From: Ga0077527 sp964531455
GTDB taxonomy: Bacteria > Pseudomonadota > Gammaproteobacteria > Burkholderiales > SG8-41
Assembly (NCBI GenBank): GCA_964531455.1
Contig: CAZHFZ010000006.1
Location: 1-64,000, forward strand
Direction of reading: 5' to 3'
DNA length: 64,000 nt
Positions 1 to 8,435 of this stretch are shown piece after piece. Position 1 is the stretch's first letter. Each line of letters begins with the position of its first letter. The position numbers were made by a program, and so were the translations under genes. Below the pieces are notes generated by a model. It searched no databases. It saw only the letters and a program-made list of their open reading frames with translations, and was not told the origin of the DNA.

Positions 1-608
1 TCTTCCAGTGCGGCACGTTGGTAGACGGTTTTCGGCGTCAGCGCGCGCAGGTCACTGGCGTTAAGCGCGGCTTTGAGTTCCGGCGCGGGCAGTGCAGCGA
101 GCAGCACGCGGCCCATCGATGACACATAGGCGGGCAGGCGCATGCCGGCGAGCGAGATGCCGGGCGAGTTGAGCAGGTTGCGCTTGGGTACGCGCAGCAG
201 GTAAACCACCTCGGTGCCGTCGAGCGCGGCCACCGACACCGAATGATTGAAGCGGTTGCCGAGTTCGACCATCACCGGCTGGGCGAGGCTGGCCAGCGGC
301 ATCGATGACAGATAAGAGTAACCGAGGTCGAGGATGCGCGGGGTCAGCGCAAAGTCGCGGCCTTCCTGCGATACATAGCCCAGTTCGAGCAGCGTGAGCA
401 GGATGCGCCGTGCGGCGGCGCGGGTGAGTGCGCTGCGTTCGGCCACTTCGCTGAGCGTCATGCGTTTGCTCTCGGGGCCGAAACTGCGGATCACCGAGAG
501 GCCTTTGGCAAAGGACTCGACATAGGCGTCCGAACGCCGCGGCGCAGCAGTGGCGGCAGCCGTCTCCGTTGTGGACTTTGCGTTGACTTTGCGGGGCGTC
601 GTGGCCAT
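1..608 (-). CDS. IclR-family transcriptional regulator (PcaR/PobR-like), C-terminus cut by window edge
   Basis: Reading leftward from ATG at 608, an open frame runs off the window. It has a short basic, Ala/Thr-rich leader, then YVESFAKGLSVIRSF, the start of an IclR winged HTH. The recognition helix region contains LSEVAERSALTRAAARRIL, and the wing contains LGYVSQEG. The IclR effector domain follows (LASLAQPVMVELGNRF, then VSSMGRVLLAALP). Such proteins bind aromatic or other small organic acids and control adjacent catabolic operons, usually divergently transcribed. About 202 codons are visible of a usual 250-280. The divergent acyl-CoA dehydrogenase operon and the palindromes between them make this its likely local regulator. 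Family assignment is firm; the effector is unknown. Confidence 0.93.
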   Translation of the reverse strand, partial: MATTPRKVNAKSTTETAAATAAPRRSDAYVESFAKGLSVIRSFGPESKRMTLSEVAERSALTRAAARRILLTLLELGYVSQEGRDFALTPRILDLGYSYLSSMPLASLAQPVMVELGNRFNHSVSVAALDGTEVVYLLRVPKRNLLNSPGISLAGMRLPAYVSSMGRVLLAALPAPELKAALNASDLRALTPKTVYQRAALE

Positions 609-615
609 GATCGAT

Positions 616-650
616 TTCGTTTAACGAATACTTGTTCGTTAAACGAACAA
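616..650. promoter_or_regulatory. Paired palindromic operator, probable IclR binding site
   Basis: Two perfect palindromes share one core. TTCGTTTAACGAA lies at 616-628 and TTGTTCGTTAAACGAACAA at 632-650. The first starts eight bases upstream of the IclR start codon and the second lies about 70 bases before the acyl-CoA dehydrogenase start. Position between divergent genes and the A/T-centred inverted repeat fit IclR operators. They would allow autoregulation as well as control of the catabolic operon. The symmetry is seen directly; the binding protein is inferred. Confidence 0.75.
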
Positions 651-720
651 GCGTGCGCTTACCGTAAATGATCTTTGTGCCGCGTGCAAGTAATCCGCGG
701 CTGCCGTGAAAGGGTTTGTG

Positions 721-1893
721 ATGGATTTCAGATTCACCGAGCAGCAGGAGATGTTCCGCGACTCCGTTCTGGCGTTCGCGCGCAAGGAACTGGCCGATGG
801 CGCACTGGAGCGGGCGCACAGCGCGCAGTTTCCGCATGAAGTGGCAAAAAAAATGGCCGAGGCCGGGCTGCTCGGCATCACCATTCCGGAAAAGGACGGC
901 GGCTCCGGCGGCACGCTGATGGATGCAGTGATCGCCATCGAAACCGTGGCCACGGTTTGCCCGCGCAGCGCCGACGTGATCCAGGAAGGCAACTTCGGCG
1001 CGATCCGCGTGCTCGCGCATTTTGCCAACGACGATCAGAAGAAACGCTACCTCGCACCCATCCTGAAGGGCGAGGAAGTCATCGCGGTGGCGATGACCGA
1101 ACCCGAGGCCGGTTCGGCGACGACGGATCTGGTGACCAGCGCAACGCCGGACGGCGCCGGTTACCGCATCAACGGCCGCAAGGTGTTTCCGAATCCGCAT
1201 GCCGACCAGTACCTGGTGTACGTGCGTTACGGTCCGGGTGTCGGCGGCATCGGTTCGGTGATGCTGCGCCGTACCGCGCCGGGATTCAGCACCGGCAAGC
1301 CGGCGAAATTCATGTCGGGCAATGACTGGGCGACTCTGTATTTCGACAACGTCTATGTGCCGCCCGAGGATGTGTTGCTCGGGCCGGGCGGGTTCAAGAA
1401 ACAGATCGCCGGCTTTAATGCCGAGCGCATCGGCAATGCCTCGCGTTCGCTGGCCTACGGCCGCTACTGCTACACGCTGGCGCGCGAGTATGCGATGACC
1501 CGCAAGCAGTTCGGTCGCCCGTTGTGCGAGTTCCAGGGCCTGCAGTGGAAGTTCGCTGACATGAAAATGAAGCTCGATGCCGCGCAGTTGCTGCTGTATC
1601 GCGCGGCAGTCAATGCCGATCGCGGTTTCCCGGCCGCGGACGAGACCACGGTGGCCAAGCTGATGTGCAACCAGGTCGGCTATGACGTCGCCAATGAATC
1701 GATGCAGGTGATGGGCGGGCTGGGTTACACGCAGGAGACGCTGGTGGAATACTGCCTGCGCCGCAGCCGCGGCTGGATGCTCGCCGGCGGTTCGATCGAG
1801 ATGCTGAAAAACCGGATGGCCGAAATCATTTTCGAGCGGCGGTTTTCACAGCGGCCGCCGCGAACTTCGGATTCGGCAAAAGGCGCGGCCTGA
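721..1893 (+). CDS. Acyl-CoA dehydrogenase family protein
   Basis: FAD-dependent acyl-CoA alpha,beta-dehydrogenase fold, 390 residues. It has an N-terminal helical domain (DFRFTEQQEMFRDSV), a middle beta domain with the FAD/substrate loop (VAMTEPEAGSATTD), and a C-terminal helical domain (RKQFGRPLCEFQGLQWKFAD; QVMGGLGYTQE). The start is ATG at 721, preceded by AAAGGG; a GTG 15 bases upstream is possible. The usual catalytic Glu of the YEGT motif is replaced: the matching stretch reads MLAGGSIEML. That is seen in subfamilies that place the base elsewhere or act on unusual CoA esters, so the exact reaction is open. First gene of an operon with Bug receptors and a CoA ligase, probably under the divergent IclR protein. 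Electrons would pass to ETF, encoded at 7686-9361. Confidence 0.92.
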   Translation: MDFRFTEQQEMFRDSVLAFARKELADGALERAHSAQFPHEVAKKMAEAGLLGITIPEKDGGSGGTLMDAVIAIETVATVCPRSADVIQEGNFGAIRVLAHFANDDQKKRYLAPILKGEEVIAVAMTEPEAGSATTDLVTSATPDGAGYRINGRKVFPNPHADQYLVYVRYGPGVGGIGSVMLRRTAPGFSTGKPAKFMSGNDWATLYFDNVYVPPEDVLLGPGGFKKQIAGFNAERIGNASRSLAYGRYCYTLAREYAMTRKQFGRPLCEFQGLQWKFADMKMKLDAAQLLLYRAAVNADRGFPAADETTVAKLMCNQVGYDVANESMQVMGGLGYTQETLVEYCLRRSRGWMLAGGSIEMLKNRMAEIIFERRFSQRPPRTSDSAKGAA

Positions 1894-1967
1894 TAATAAA
1901 AAAACCGGCTGGGCGCGCCGGGTTCCGGTGGTGCATGATTGATGAATTGATGGAGGAGACCATAAAA

Positions 1968-2966
1968 ATGAAGAAGTTGATTCGAAGCGCGTATCTGTTG
2001 TGCGGGGTCATGCTCGGTGGTGAACTGGTACAGCCTGTAAATGCGCAAACGCAGGCGCCAACCGGAACCTATCCGACTCGCGTAGTGCGTATGGTGATGC
2101 CATTCCCGCCGGGAGGTCCGACGGATATCCTCGGCCGCCTGCTCGCGCAACGGCTTTCCGAGTCGTTGGGGCAGAATGTGCTGGTTGACAACCGGCCGGG
2201 CGGCGGTGGCGCCATCGGTGGTCAGGTTGCGGCAAAGTCGCCGCCCGACGGCTACACCCTGTTCCTCGGCGGCATCACCACGCTGGCCACCGGCCCCTTC
2301 ATTCACAAGAACCTGCCGTTTGACCCATTGAAGGATTTTCAGACGGTGACGCAGGCGACGCTGCAGCCGCTGCTGCTGATGGTGCATCCGTCGTTGCCGG
2401 TGAAGAACGTCAAGGAATACATCGCGCTGGCTAAAAAGAACAAGGGCCAGATCAATTACGCGACCTCCGGTCCTGCCGGTTCCGGTCATCTCGGTGGCGA
2501 ACTGTTCAACTACATCACCCAGGCCGGCGTCGTGCATATCCCGTACAAGGGCGCGCCGCCCGCGCTGCAGGACCTGGTTGCGGGCCAGGTGCAGTCAATG
2601 TTCGGCACCATGCTGGCTGCGGTGCCGGTGGTGCGTACCGGCAAGATCCGTGCGGTGGCCATCACCGGACCGAAACGCTCGATTGCATTGCCGGATGTGG
2701 TGACTTTCGCCGAAGCCGGTCTGCCGCAGTACGACGCCAGTTCCTGGAACGGTATCCTGGTGCCGGCCGGCACGCCGCGGCCCATTGTTGATCGTCTGAA
2801 TCTTGAGCTGGTAAAGATTTTGAAAGATCCGAAGGTGCTGGAGCGCCTGGTCAACGACGGCCCGATTGCGATCGGCAACACGCCTGAGGAATTCACCGCC
2901 TTCATCAAGAGCGAGCAGGCGAAGTGGAGCAAGGTCATCAAGGCCGCCAACATCAAGATCGAATAA
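1968..2966 (+). CDS. Bug-family periplasmic receptor (tripartite tricarboxylate transporter substrate-binding protein)
   Basis: Periplasmic binding protein of the TctC/Bug family, 332 residues. It has a signal peptide (MKKLIRSAYLLCGVMLGG, then VNAQ as probable cleavage region). The family hallmarks follow: PFPPGGPTDILGR, VDNRPGGGGAIGG, SPPDGYTLF and IPYKGAPPALQDLVAGQVQ. Bug receptors bind carboxylates or related small molecules. ATG at 1968 is chosen over the upstream ATG at 1935 because GGAGGAG lies nine bases before it and the signal peptide then starts correctly. No TctA or TctB membrane genes are present, so this is an orphan receptor, as is usual in Bordetella-type genomes. It probably captures the substrate of the surrounding catabolic operon. 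Confidence 0.95.
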   Translation: MKKLIRSAYLLCGVMLGGELVQPVNAQTQAPTGTYPTRVVRMVMPFPPGGPTDILGRLLAQRLSESLGQNVLVDNRPGGGGAIGGQVAAKSPPDGYTLFLGGITTLATGPFIHKNLPFDPLKDFQTVTQATLQPLLLMVHPSLPVKNVKEYIALAKKNKGQINYATSGPAGSGHLGGELFNYITQAGVVHIPYKGAPPALQDLVAGQVQSMFGTMLAAVPVVRTGKIRAVAITGPKRSIALPDVVTFAEAGLPQYDASSWNGILVPAGTPRPIVDRLNLELVKILKDPKVLERLVNDGPIAIGNTPEEFTAFIKSEQAKWSKVIKAANIKIE

Positions 2967-2995
2967 GCAGCAGCGAACAAAGGACAGAGCACAAC

Positions 2996-5089
2996 ATGAG
3001 CAACGAGCAAGACCGCATGGAACTGGGCAAGGCGCTGTTTTCACCGCGCACCGTGGCATTGGTCGGGGCATCTGCGGATGCCGCGAAGCTGGCATCGCGC
3101 CCGCAGCGTGTGCTGCGCAAGCATGGGTTTACCGGAACCATCATTCCGATCAATCCGGCGCGCAGCGAGATCAACGGTGACAAGGCCTATCCCGACATCC
3201 GTTCGGTGCCGCAGAAAATTGATCACGCTTTCATCATGGTGCCGGCGAAGGCCGTGCCCGGCGTGATTGATGATTGCGCGGCGGCTGGGGTCAAGGCAGC
3301 CACCATTTTTTCCGCGGGCTTTGCCGAAACCGGAGAAGAAGGACGCTTGATCCAGCAACGCATGGTTGAAGCCGCGCGTGCCGGCGGTGTGCGGCTGATC
3401 GGACCCAACTGTCTGGGTATTGCCAACGTCACCGGCAAGACCGTGCTCTCGGCGAATGCCGTGCTCGAAAGCCAGGTGCTGATACCGGGCAACCTGAGCC
3501 TGGTGTCGCAGAGCGGCTCGATGATGGGCGGCACGGTGTCGCGCGCGCAGGAGCGCGGGCTCGGCTTTTCGAAAATGGTTTCCGTGGGTAATGAATGCGA
3601 TGTCGGTGTCGGTGAAATCGTCGACTGCATGGTCGATGATCCGGATACGAAGTGCATCCTGCTGTTCCTTGAGGCCTTCCGCGACGCACCGCGTTTGGGT
3701 GCCGCCGCGCGCCGCGCCTTTGAACTCGGCAAGCCGGTGATCGCCTTCAAGCTGGGCCGTTCGGCCGTGGGCCGTGAAATTGCAACCACGCATACCGGCG
3801 CGATTGCCGGGGCGGATGATGTGGCGGAAGCTTTTTTCCGTGACCACGGCATCATCCGCGTGAAGACCTATGAGGCGCTGTTCGAGGCGCCGCAGCTGGT
3901 GATGGGTTTCAAACCGCCGAAGGGCAAGCGGGTGGCCGTGTTTACCGGCACCGGCGGGGCCGCTGCGATGGTGGTGGACCAGTTGGGGCTGGCCGGCATC
4001 GAGGTGGTGCCGCCGCCGCAGAAGATCATCGATGAACTGGGTGGCAAAGGCATCCACATTAATGACGCGCCGCTGACGGACCTGCCGATGGGCCGCGCCG
4101 AAGGCGATGTGTATCCGACCATCATCCATGCACTGGAACGTTCGGACCACTGCGATGTGATCATCGCGGTGCAGGGTTCGACTGCGACGCAGCGGCCGGA
4201 CTCGGTGCGTGAACGCATTCTCAATGCCGGACGCGTGTCCAAACCGATGGCCAGCTTTCTCGGACCGGCGGCGAACGAGGCGCTGGGCATCCTGCAGCGC
4301 GGGGGTGCAGCGGCTTTCCGTACGCCGGAAGCCTGTGCCGATGCGGTGCGGGCCTATTGCGAATGGCGTGCACCGCTGCGGCATCCGGAGGTGGATGCTG
4401 CGCAGGCCGCCAGTCTGGATGCGGCACTGAAGACCGTTACTGCGGCGACTCTGAATGAGCGCACGGCAGCGCAGGTGCTGGGCGCGCTGGGCATCCCGTT
4501 TGCAGCGTCACAGGTCGTCAAGAACGGCAGCGAAGCGGTAAGCACCGGTTTCCCCGCAGTGGCGAAAATTCTTTCAACCGACATTCCGCACAAGACCGAA
4601 GCCGGCGGTGTGGTGCTCGGTATTCAGAACGCCGCAGAGTTGAAGACTGCGGTGGATGACATGCTGACGCGCATACGCGGCGCATTGCCGCAGGCGAAGC
4701 TCGATGGCGTGCTGGTGCAGCGCATGGAGCAGGGGATCGCGGAAGTGATCGTCGGTTTCCGTCGGGATCGCGATGCCGGACCGCTGGTGATGGTGGGTGT
4801 CGGTGGGATCTTGGCCGAACTGGGCGGCGGTCATGCCGTGCGTCTGGCGCCGGTGAGCCTGGACATCGCCCGTGAGATGATCAGTGAAGTAAAAGCGTTT
4901 GACGTGCTGCGCGGTTATCGCAACAAGCCGAAGGGTGATCTCGATGCGCTGGCGCGCGTGGTGCAGGCGATGTCGAATCTGGCCTGCGCTGAAAACGTTG
5001 AGGAGGCGGAAATCAATCCGCTACTGGTGAAGACCGACGGCGTCGTCGCGGTGGATGCGCTGCTCAGTCTGACAAAACAACAGCCCTGA
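2996..5089 (+). CDS. Acyl-CoA synthetase, NDP-forming type (CoA-binding plus ATP-grasp fusion)
   Basis: A 697-residue fusion of both halves of an ADP-forming acyl-CoA synthetase. Order: CoA-binding Rossmann domain (SPRTVALVGASADAAKLASR; INPARSEI), succinyl-CoA-ligase-like domains (GPNCLGIAN; SLVSQSGSMMGG), the phosphohistidine loop TTHTGAIAG, then a C-terminal ATP-grasp domain (FPAVAKILSTDIPHKTEAGG; GILAELGG; AEINPLLV). It would activate a carboxylate to its CoA thioester, feeding the acyl-CoA dehydrogenase upstream. ATG 2996 follows AAGGA and lies 29 bases past the previous stop. An upstream in-frame extension overlaps the receptor gene and is rejected. Similar proteins include Pat-type lysine acetyltransferases, but no GNAT domain is visible here. 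The carboxylate cannot be named from sequence. Confidence 0.9.
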   Translation: MSNEQDRMELGKALFSPRTVALVGASADAAKLASRPQRVLRKHGFTGTIIPINPARSEINGDKAYPDIRSVPQKIDHAFIMVPAKAVPGVIDDCAAAGVKAATIFSAGFAETGEEGRLIQQRMVEAARAGGVRLIGPNCLGIANVTGKTVLSANAVLESQVLIPGNLSLVSQSGSMMGGTVSRAQERGLGFSKMVSVGNECDVGVGEIVDCMVDDPDTKCILLFLEAFRDAPRLGAAARRAFELGKPVIAFKLGRSAVGREIATTHTGAIAGADDVAEAFFRDHGIIRVKTYEALFEAPQLVMGFKPPKGKRVAVFTGTGGAAAMVVDQLGLAGIEVVPPPQKIIDELGGKGIHINDAPLTDLPMGRAEGDVYPTIIHALERSDHCDVIIAVQGSTATQRPDSVRERILNAGRVSKPMASFLGPAANEALGILQRGGAAAFRTPEACADAVRAYCEWRAPLRHPEVDAAQAASLDAALKTVTAATLNERTAAQVLGALGIPFAASQVVKNGSEAVSTGFPAVAKILSTDIPHKTEAGGVVLGIQNAAELKTAVDDMLTRIRGALPQAKLDGVLVQRMEQGIAEVIVGFRRDRDAGPLVMVGVGGILAELGGGHAVRLAPVSLDIAREMISEVKAFDVLRGYRNKPKGDLDALARVVQAMSNLACAENVEEAEINPLLVKTDGVVAVDALLSLTKQQP

Positions 5090-5116
5090 ATCATCAGCGG
5101 CGAGGAGGAATCAATC

Positions 5117-6076
5117 ATGCGCAACATCCGTTTCATGGCGGCAATACTGGGTGCAAGCTGGGTCATGTCAGCAGGCGCTGCATCGACTGACTATCCGGTC
5201 AAGTCGGTGCGGTTTATTTCTCCGTTCTCGCCCGGCGGCGGTACCGACACGGTGGCTCGTGCGCTGGCGCAGCGTTTGGGTGATGCGCTGGGGCGGACGG
5301 TTATTGTCGATAACCGTCCGGGCGCGGAAGGCATCATCGGCACCGAGCTCGGTGCGAAATCACCCCCCGACGGTTATACGCTGCTGGTCGGCAACCTTGG
5401 TACGCTGGCGATCAACCCCAACCTGCGCAAGGTGCCGTATGACCCGCTGCGCGACTTCGCCCCCATTGTGCAGACCACTGCGTCATCGACGGTTCTGGTT
5501 GTTCATCCTTCGCTCCCGGTGAAGAACGTGGCTGAACTGGTGGCGTTGGCAAAAACACGGCATCTGAACTATGGCGCCAGTTCATCAGGCACCTTTCTGC
5601 CGATGGAGCTGTTCAAGCAGATGGCGAAAATCGACATGACGCACATCCCTTATAAAGGTACGGCCCCTTCACTCACCGGCATCCTCAGCGGTGAGGTGCA
5701 GGTGATGTTCGGCGGGTCGATCAACACCACGCCGATGGTCAAGAGCGGCAAACTGCGTGCACTGGCGGTGGCCGGTGATCGTCGGGCGAAAGCCCTGCCC
5801 GATGTGCCGACGGTGGCCGAATCCGGTTTCCCCGGTTACGAGGCGAACACCTGGAACGGCATGCTCGCACCCGCGGGCACGCCGCGCGCCATCGTGCTGC
5901 GTCTCAACAAGGAGATGCTGAAAATTCTCGGCACGCGCGAAGTCATCGATTACATGACTGCGGACGGCGCCGAACCTGCGGGCGGTACGCCGGATGAATT
6001 CGCCGCGTATCTGCGCAGTGAACATGCGAAGTGGGCGAAGGTGATCCGTGACGCCAAAATCAGTAAGTCAAATTAA
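5117..6076 (+). CDS. Bug-family periplasmic receptor
   Basis: Second Bug receptor of the operon, 319 residues. It has a signal peptide ending near MSAGAAS, then YPVKSVRFISPFSPGGGTD, VDNRPGAEGIIG, SPPDGYTLLVGN and IPYKGTAPSLTGILSGEVQ. A strong GAGGAGGAA ribosome site lies just before ATG 5117, 27 bases after the synthetase stop. It is clearly diverged from the receptor at 1968, so the pair is not a recent duplication and may bind different ligands of one pathway. No transporter membrane subunits are nearby. Confidence 0.95.
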   Translation: MRNIRFMAAILGASWVMSAGAASTDYPVKSVRFISPFSPGGGTDTVARALAQRLGDALGRTVIVDNRPGAEGIIGTELGAKSPPDGYTLLVGNLGTLAINPNLRKVPYDPLRDFAPIVQTTASSTVLVVHPSLPVKNVAELVALAKTRHLNYGASSSGTFLPMELFKQMAKIDMTHIPYKGTAPSLTGILSGEVQVMFGGSINTTPMVKSGKLRALAVAGDRRAKALPDVPTVAESGFPGYEANTWNGMLAPAGTPRAIVLRLNKEMLKILGTREVIDYMTADGAEPAGGTPDEFAAYLRSEHAKWAKVIRDAKISKSN

Positions 6077-6095
6077 TTAATTAAATCAAATACCT

Positions 6096-7490
6096 ATGAA
6101 CTCTCCTGCGAATGTGCCCGTGATTCCGGAAGTTGCGCGTGACGCCAGCCGCAAGTTGGCCCGTTATGTCGCCGAACTGGATGCCCGCAAGTTGCCCGAC
6201 GCGGCGGTGCATGCCTTCCGTCGTGCCTTGCTCGATTACCTGACCTGCGCCGTGGCCGGTTCGGGTACCGATGCGGCGCGCATCGTGCTCGATTACCTGC
6301 AGTCCTGGGACCAGTCCACGGAGGCCAGTGTGATCGGCACTTCGCACAAACTGTCTGCGCAGAACGCGGCCTTCGTCAACGGCGCAGCGACGCATGGTCT
6401 GGATTTTGATGACGGCATGACGCGGGGTTCGGTGCATCCCGGGGGTTCGGTTTTTTCAGCTTTGCTGGCCATGGCGGAAAAACTCGGTTCATCCGCCGAA
6501 GATCTGATCGCTGCCGGTGTCGCCGGTTATGACGTGACGCTGCGCATTGCGGCTACGGTGCACCCGCATACCTCGCGGCGCGGATTTCACAACACGCCGA
6601 CCGCTGGCGTATTCGGTGCGACTGCGGCTGCTGCGCGGTTGATGCGCCTCGATGCTGCAACGACGTTGAACGCGCTGGGACTGGCCGGCAGTTTCTCCGG
6701 CGGACTGCGGGCCTATTTGCAGGACGGTGCTGAGGTCAAGCGCATCCATCCGGGCAAGGCCGCACGTGACGGCATCGTCTGCGCGGAACTGGCCAAACGC
6801 GGCCTGACCGGACCCGGCGAAGTGATCGAGGGTCGCTACGGATTCATCCAGGCTGCGGCTGGCGGCAATGCGGAGTGGGCCTTGCTGACCGATGCGCTGG
6901 GTGAACGCTTCGAGATCTGCAATGCCTATTTCAAACCTTATCCGGCCTGCCGCCATTTCCATGCTTCGCTGGATGCGGTGCGCACCATCGGCCGTCGTAC
7001 GCCGTTCAAGATCGATGATGTCGCCAGCGTGCGCATCGGCATGTATGAAGCCGGCGCAGCCGGGCACGACCAGAAAACCGCGGAAAACCTGCTGGATGCG
7101 CAGATGAGCGCACCGGTGACCACGGCACTGGCGATGGCCTTCGGCAATGTGACCGTACCGAGTTTCGACCGTGCGAATCTGGATCGCGCCGACATTCGCC
7201 GCCTGATTGATGTCACTGATGTGTATGTCGATGAAGAATGTGAACGTATTTATCCCGGACGCCGCTCCGGTGTCGCACGCATCGAACTGCGCGACGGGCG
7301 TGTGTTGGAAGAGCGCGTACTGGACCCGAAAGGGGAGGGTGAAAACCCGATGACGGATGACGATCTGTCGACGAAATTCTCGTCCAACTGCGCACCGCTG
7401 CTCGGCGAAGCGCGCACGGCCAGGCTGCTGCAACTGGTGATGGGCATCAAACCGGGCAGCGCGGTGGACGAACTCTATCGCTGGTCCTGA
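6096..7490 (+). CDS. MmgE/PrpD family protein (2-methylcitrate dehydratase-like)
   Basis: 464 residues with MmgE/PrpD features: the helical N-terminal half carries FVNGAATHGLDFDD and HPGGSVFSALLAMAEKLG, then RGFHNTPTAGVFGATAAAARLM, and the lid domain has FKPYPACRHFHASLDA. PrpD dehydrates 2-methylcitrate; MmgE and aconitate-related members act on other tricarboxylic or hydroxy acids, so a hydro-lyase or isomerase role is likely but the substrate is open. The start ATG at 6096 has no clear Shine-Dalgarno site and lies 19 bases after the receptor gene, which suggests dependence on upstream translation. It closes the catabolic operon. No prpB or prpC is present, which argues against the standard methylcitrate cycle. 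Confidence 0.9.
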   Translation: MNSPANVPVIPEVARDASRKLARYVAELDARKLPDAAVHAFRRALLDYLTCAVAGSGTDAARIVLDYLQSWDQSTEASVIGTSHKLSAQNAAFVNGAATHGLDFDDGMTRGSVHPGGSVFSALLAMAEKLGSSAEDLIAAGVAGYDVTLRIAATVHPHTSRRGFHNTPTAGVFGATAAAARLMRLDAATTLNALGLAGSFSGGLRAYLQDGAEVKRIHPGKAARDGIVCAELAKRGLTGPGEVIEGRYGFIQAAAGGNAEWALLTDALGERFEICNAYFKPYPACRHFHASLDAVRTIGRRTPFKIDDVASVRIGMYEAGAAGHDQKTAENLLDAQMSAPVTTALAMAFGNVTVPSFDRANLDRADIRRLIDVTDVYVDEECERIYPGRRSGVARIELRDGRVLEERVLDPKGEGENPMTDDDLSTKFSSNCAPLLGEARTARLLQLVMGIKPGSAVDELYRWS

Positions 7491-7685
7491 TCCGGTAGTT
7501 CATGATCTGGGCGCCGCTGCGGCGTCTTTGTCCTGCTACAACAGGCGCTACAGGCGCCGAGCGGCGCGTATTCGCCCATTATGTGGCCGTGCGCCGTTTC
7601 GCCAGGTGGGCCGATGCGCTAAAATCAGCGTTCTGCACAGGTGTATTCCCGTGCCGAATTCCCTGAATTCCTTTCCGGAGCATTC

Positions 7686-8435
7686 ATGAAGGTTCTAGTG
7701 ACAGTCAAACGTGTCATCGACCCGTACGTGAAAGTGCGCGTCAAGTCGGATGGCACCGGCGTGGAGACCGCCAACGTCAAGATGGCAATGAATCCCTTTT
7801 GCGAGATCGCGGTCGAACAGGCGGTGCGCATGAAGGAAGCCGGCATCGTCACCGAAATCGTCGCGGTGTCGGTCGGTACACAGCAGTCGCAGGAAACATT
7901 GCGCACGGCGATGGCAATGGGTGCTGATCGCGGCATCCTCGTCGAGGTTGCCGGTGAGGTGCAGCCGCTGGCCGTGGCCAAGCTGGTCAAGGCCATTGTC
8001 GACAAGGAGCAGCCCAAGCTGGTGATCATGGGCAAGCAGGCGATTGATGACGATTCCAATCAGGCAGGCCAGATGACTTCTGCGCTGCTCGGCTGGCCGC
8101 AATCGGCCTTTACCTCGGCGATTGCCGTCAACGGTGATACCGCCGATGTGACGCGCGAAATCGACGGCGGTCTGGAGAAGCTGACGATCAAGCTGCCGGC
8201 GGTGGTGACCACCGACCTGCGTCTGAACGAGCCGCGTTATGTGACGCTGCCCAACATCATGAAGGCGAAGAAAAAGCCGCTGGAAGTGCTCAAGCCCGAA
8301 GCGCTGGGTGTTGATGTCACGCCGCGGCTGAAAACCGTCAAGGTTGAAGAGCCGGCCAAACGCAGCGCCGGCGTCAAGGTGGCGGATGTGCAGGAACTCG
8401 TTGCCAAACTCAAGAATGAAGCGAGGGTGATCTGA
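7686..8435 (+). CDS. etfB: Electron transfer flavoprotein subunit beta
   Basis: 249 residues, the normal EtfB length. It begins MKVLVTVKRVIDPYVKVRVK and carries the conserved NPFCEIAVEQAVRMKE, QAIDDDSNQAGQMTSALLGW and TDLRLNEPRYVTLPNIMKAK. EtfB binds AMP and pairs with EtfA to carry electrons from acyl-CoA dehydrogenases to ETF:ubiquinone oxidoreductase. ATG 7686 is preceded by GGAG; an upstream in-frame ATG at 7641 would add a non-family leader and is rejected. Its stop overlaps the etfA start by one base. Confidence 0.97.
   Translation: MKVLVTVKRVIDPYVKVRVKSDGTGVETANVKMAMNPFCEIAVEQAVRMKEAGIVTEIVAVSVGTQQSQETLRTAMAMGADRGILVEVAGEVQPLAVAKLVKAIVDKEQPKLVIMGKQAIDDDSNQAGQMTSALLGWPQSAFTSAIAVNGDTADVTREIDGGLEKLTIKLPAVVTTDLRLNEPRYVTLPNIMKAKKKPLEVLKPEALGVDVTPRLKTVKVEEPAKRSAGVKVADVQELVAKLKNEARVI

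Noticed and set aside
61..1200. Minus-strand frame of 379 codons spanning the IclR gene and the operator
   Set aside because: Runs antisense through the dehydrogenase and out of frame with the clear IclR reading frame.
1900..1925. Hairpin CCGGC-GCCGG next to an A run after the first dehydrogenase
   Set aside because: The T run is on the minus strand, where no gene ends; the plus-strand operon continues, so it is not called a terminator.
3041..4384. Open frame of 447 codons on the minus strand
   Set aside because: Lies fully within the acyl-CoA synthetase gene on the other strand and has no recognisable domain.
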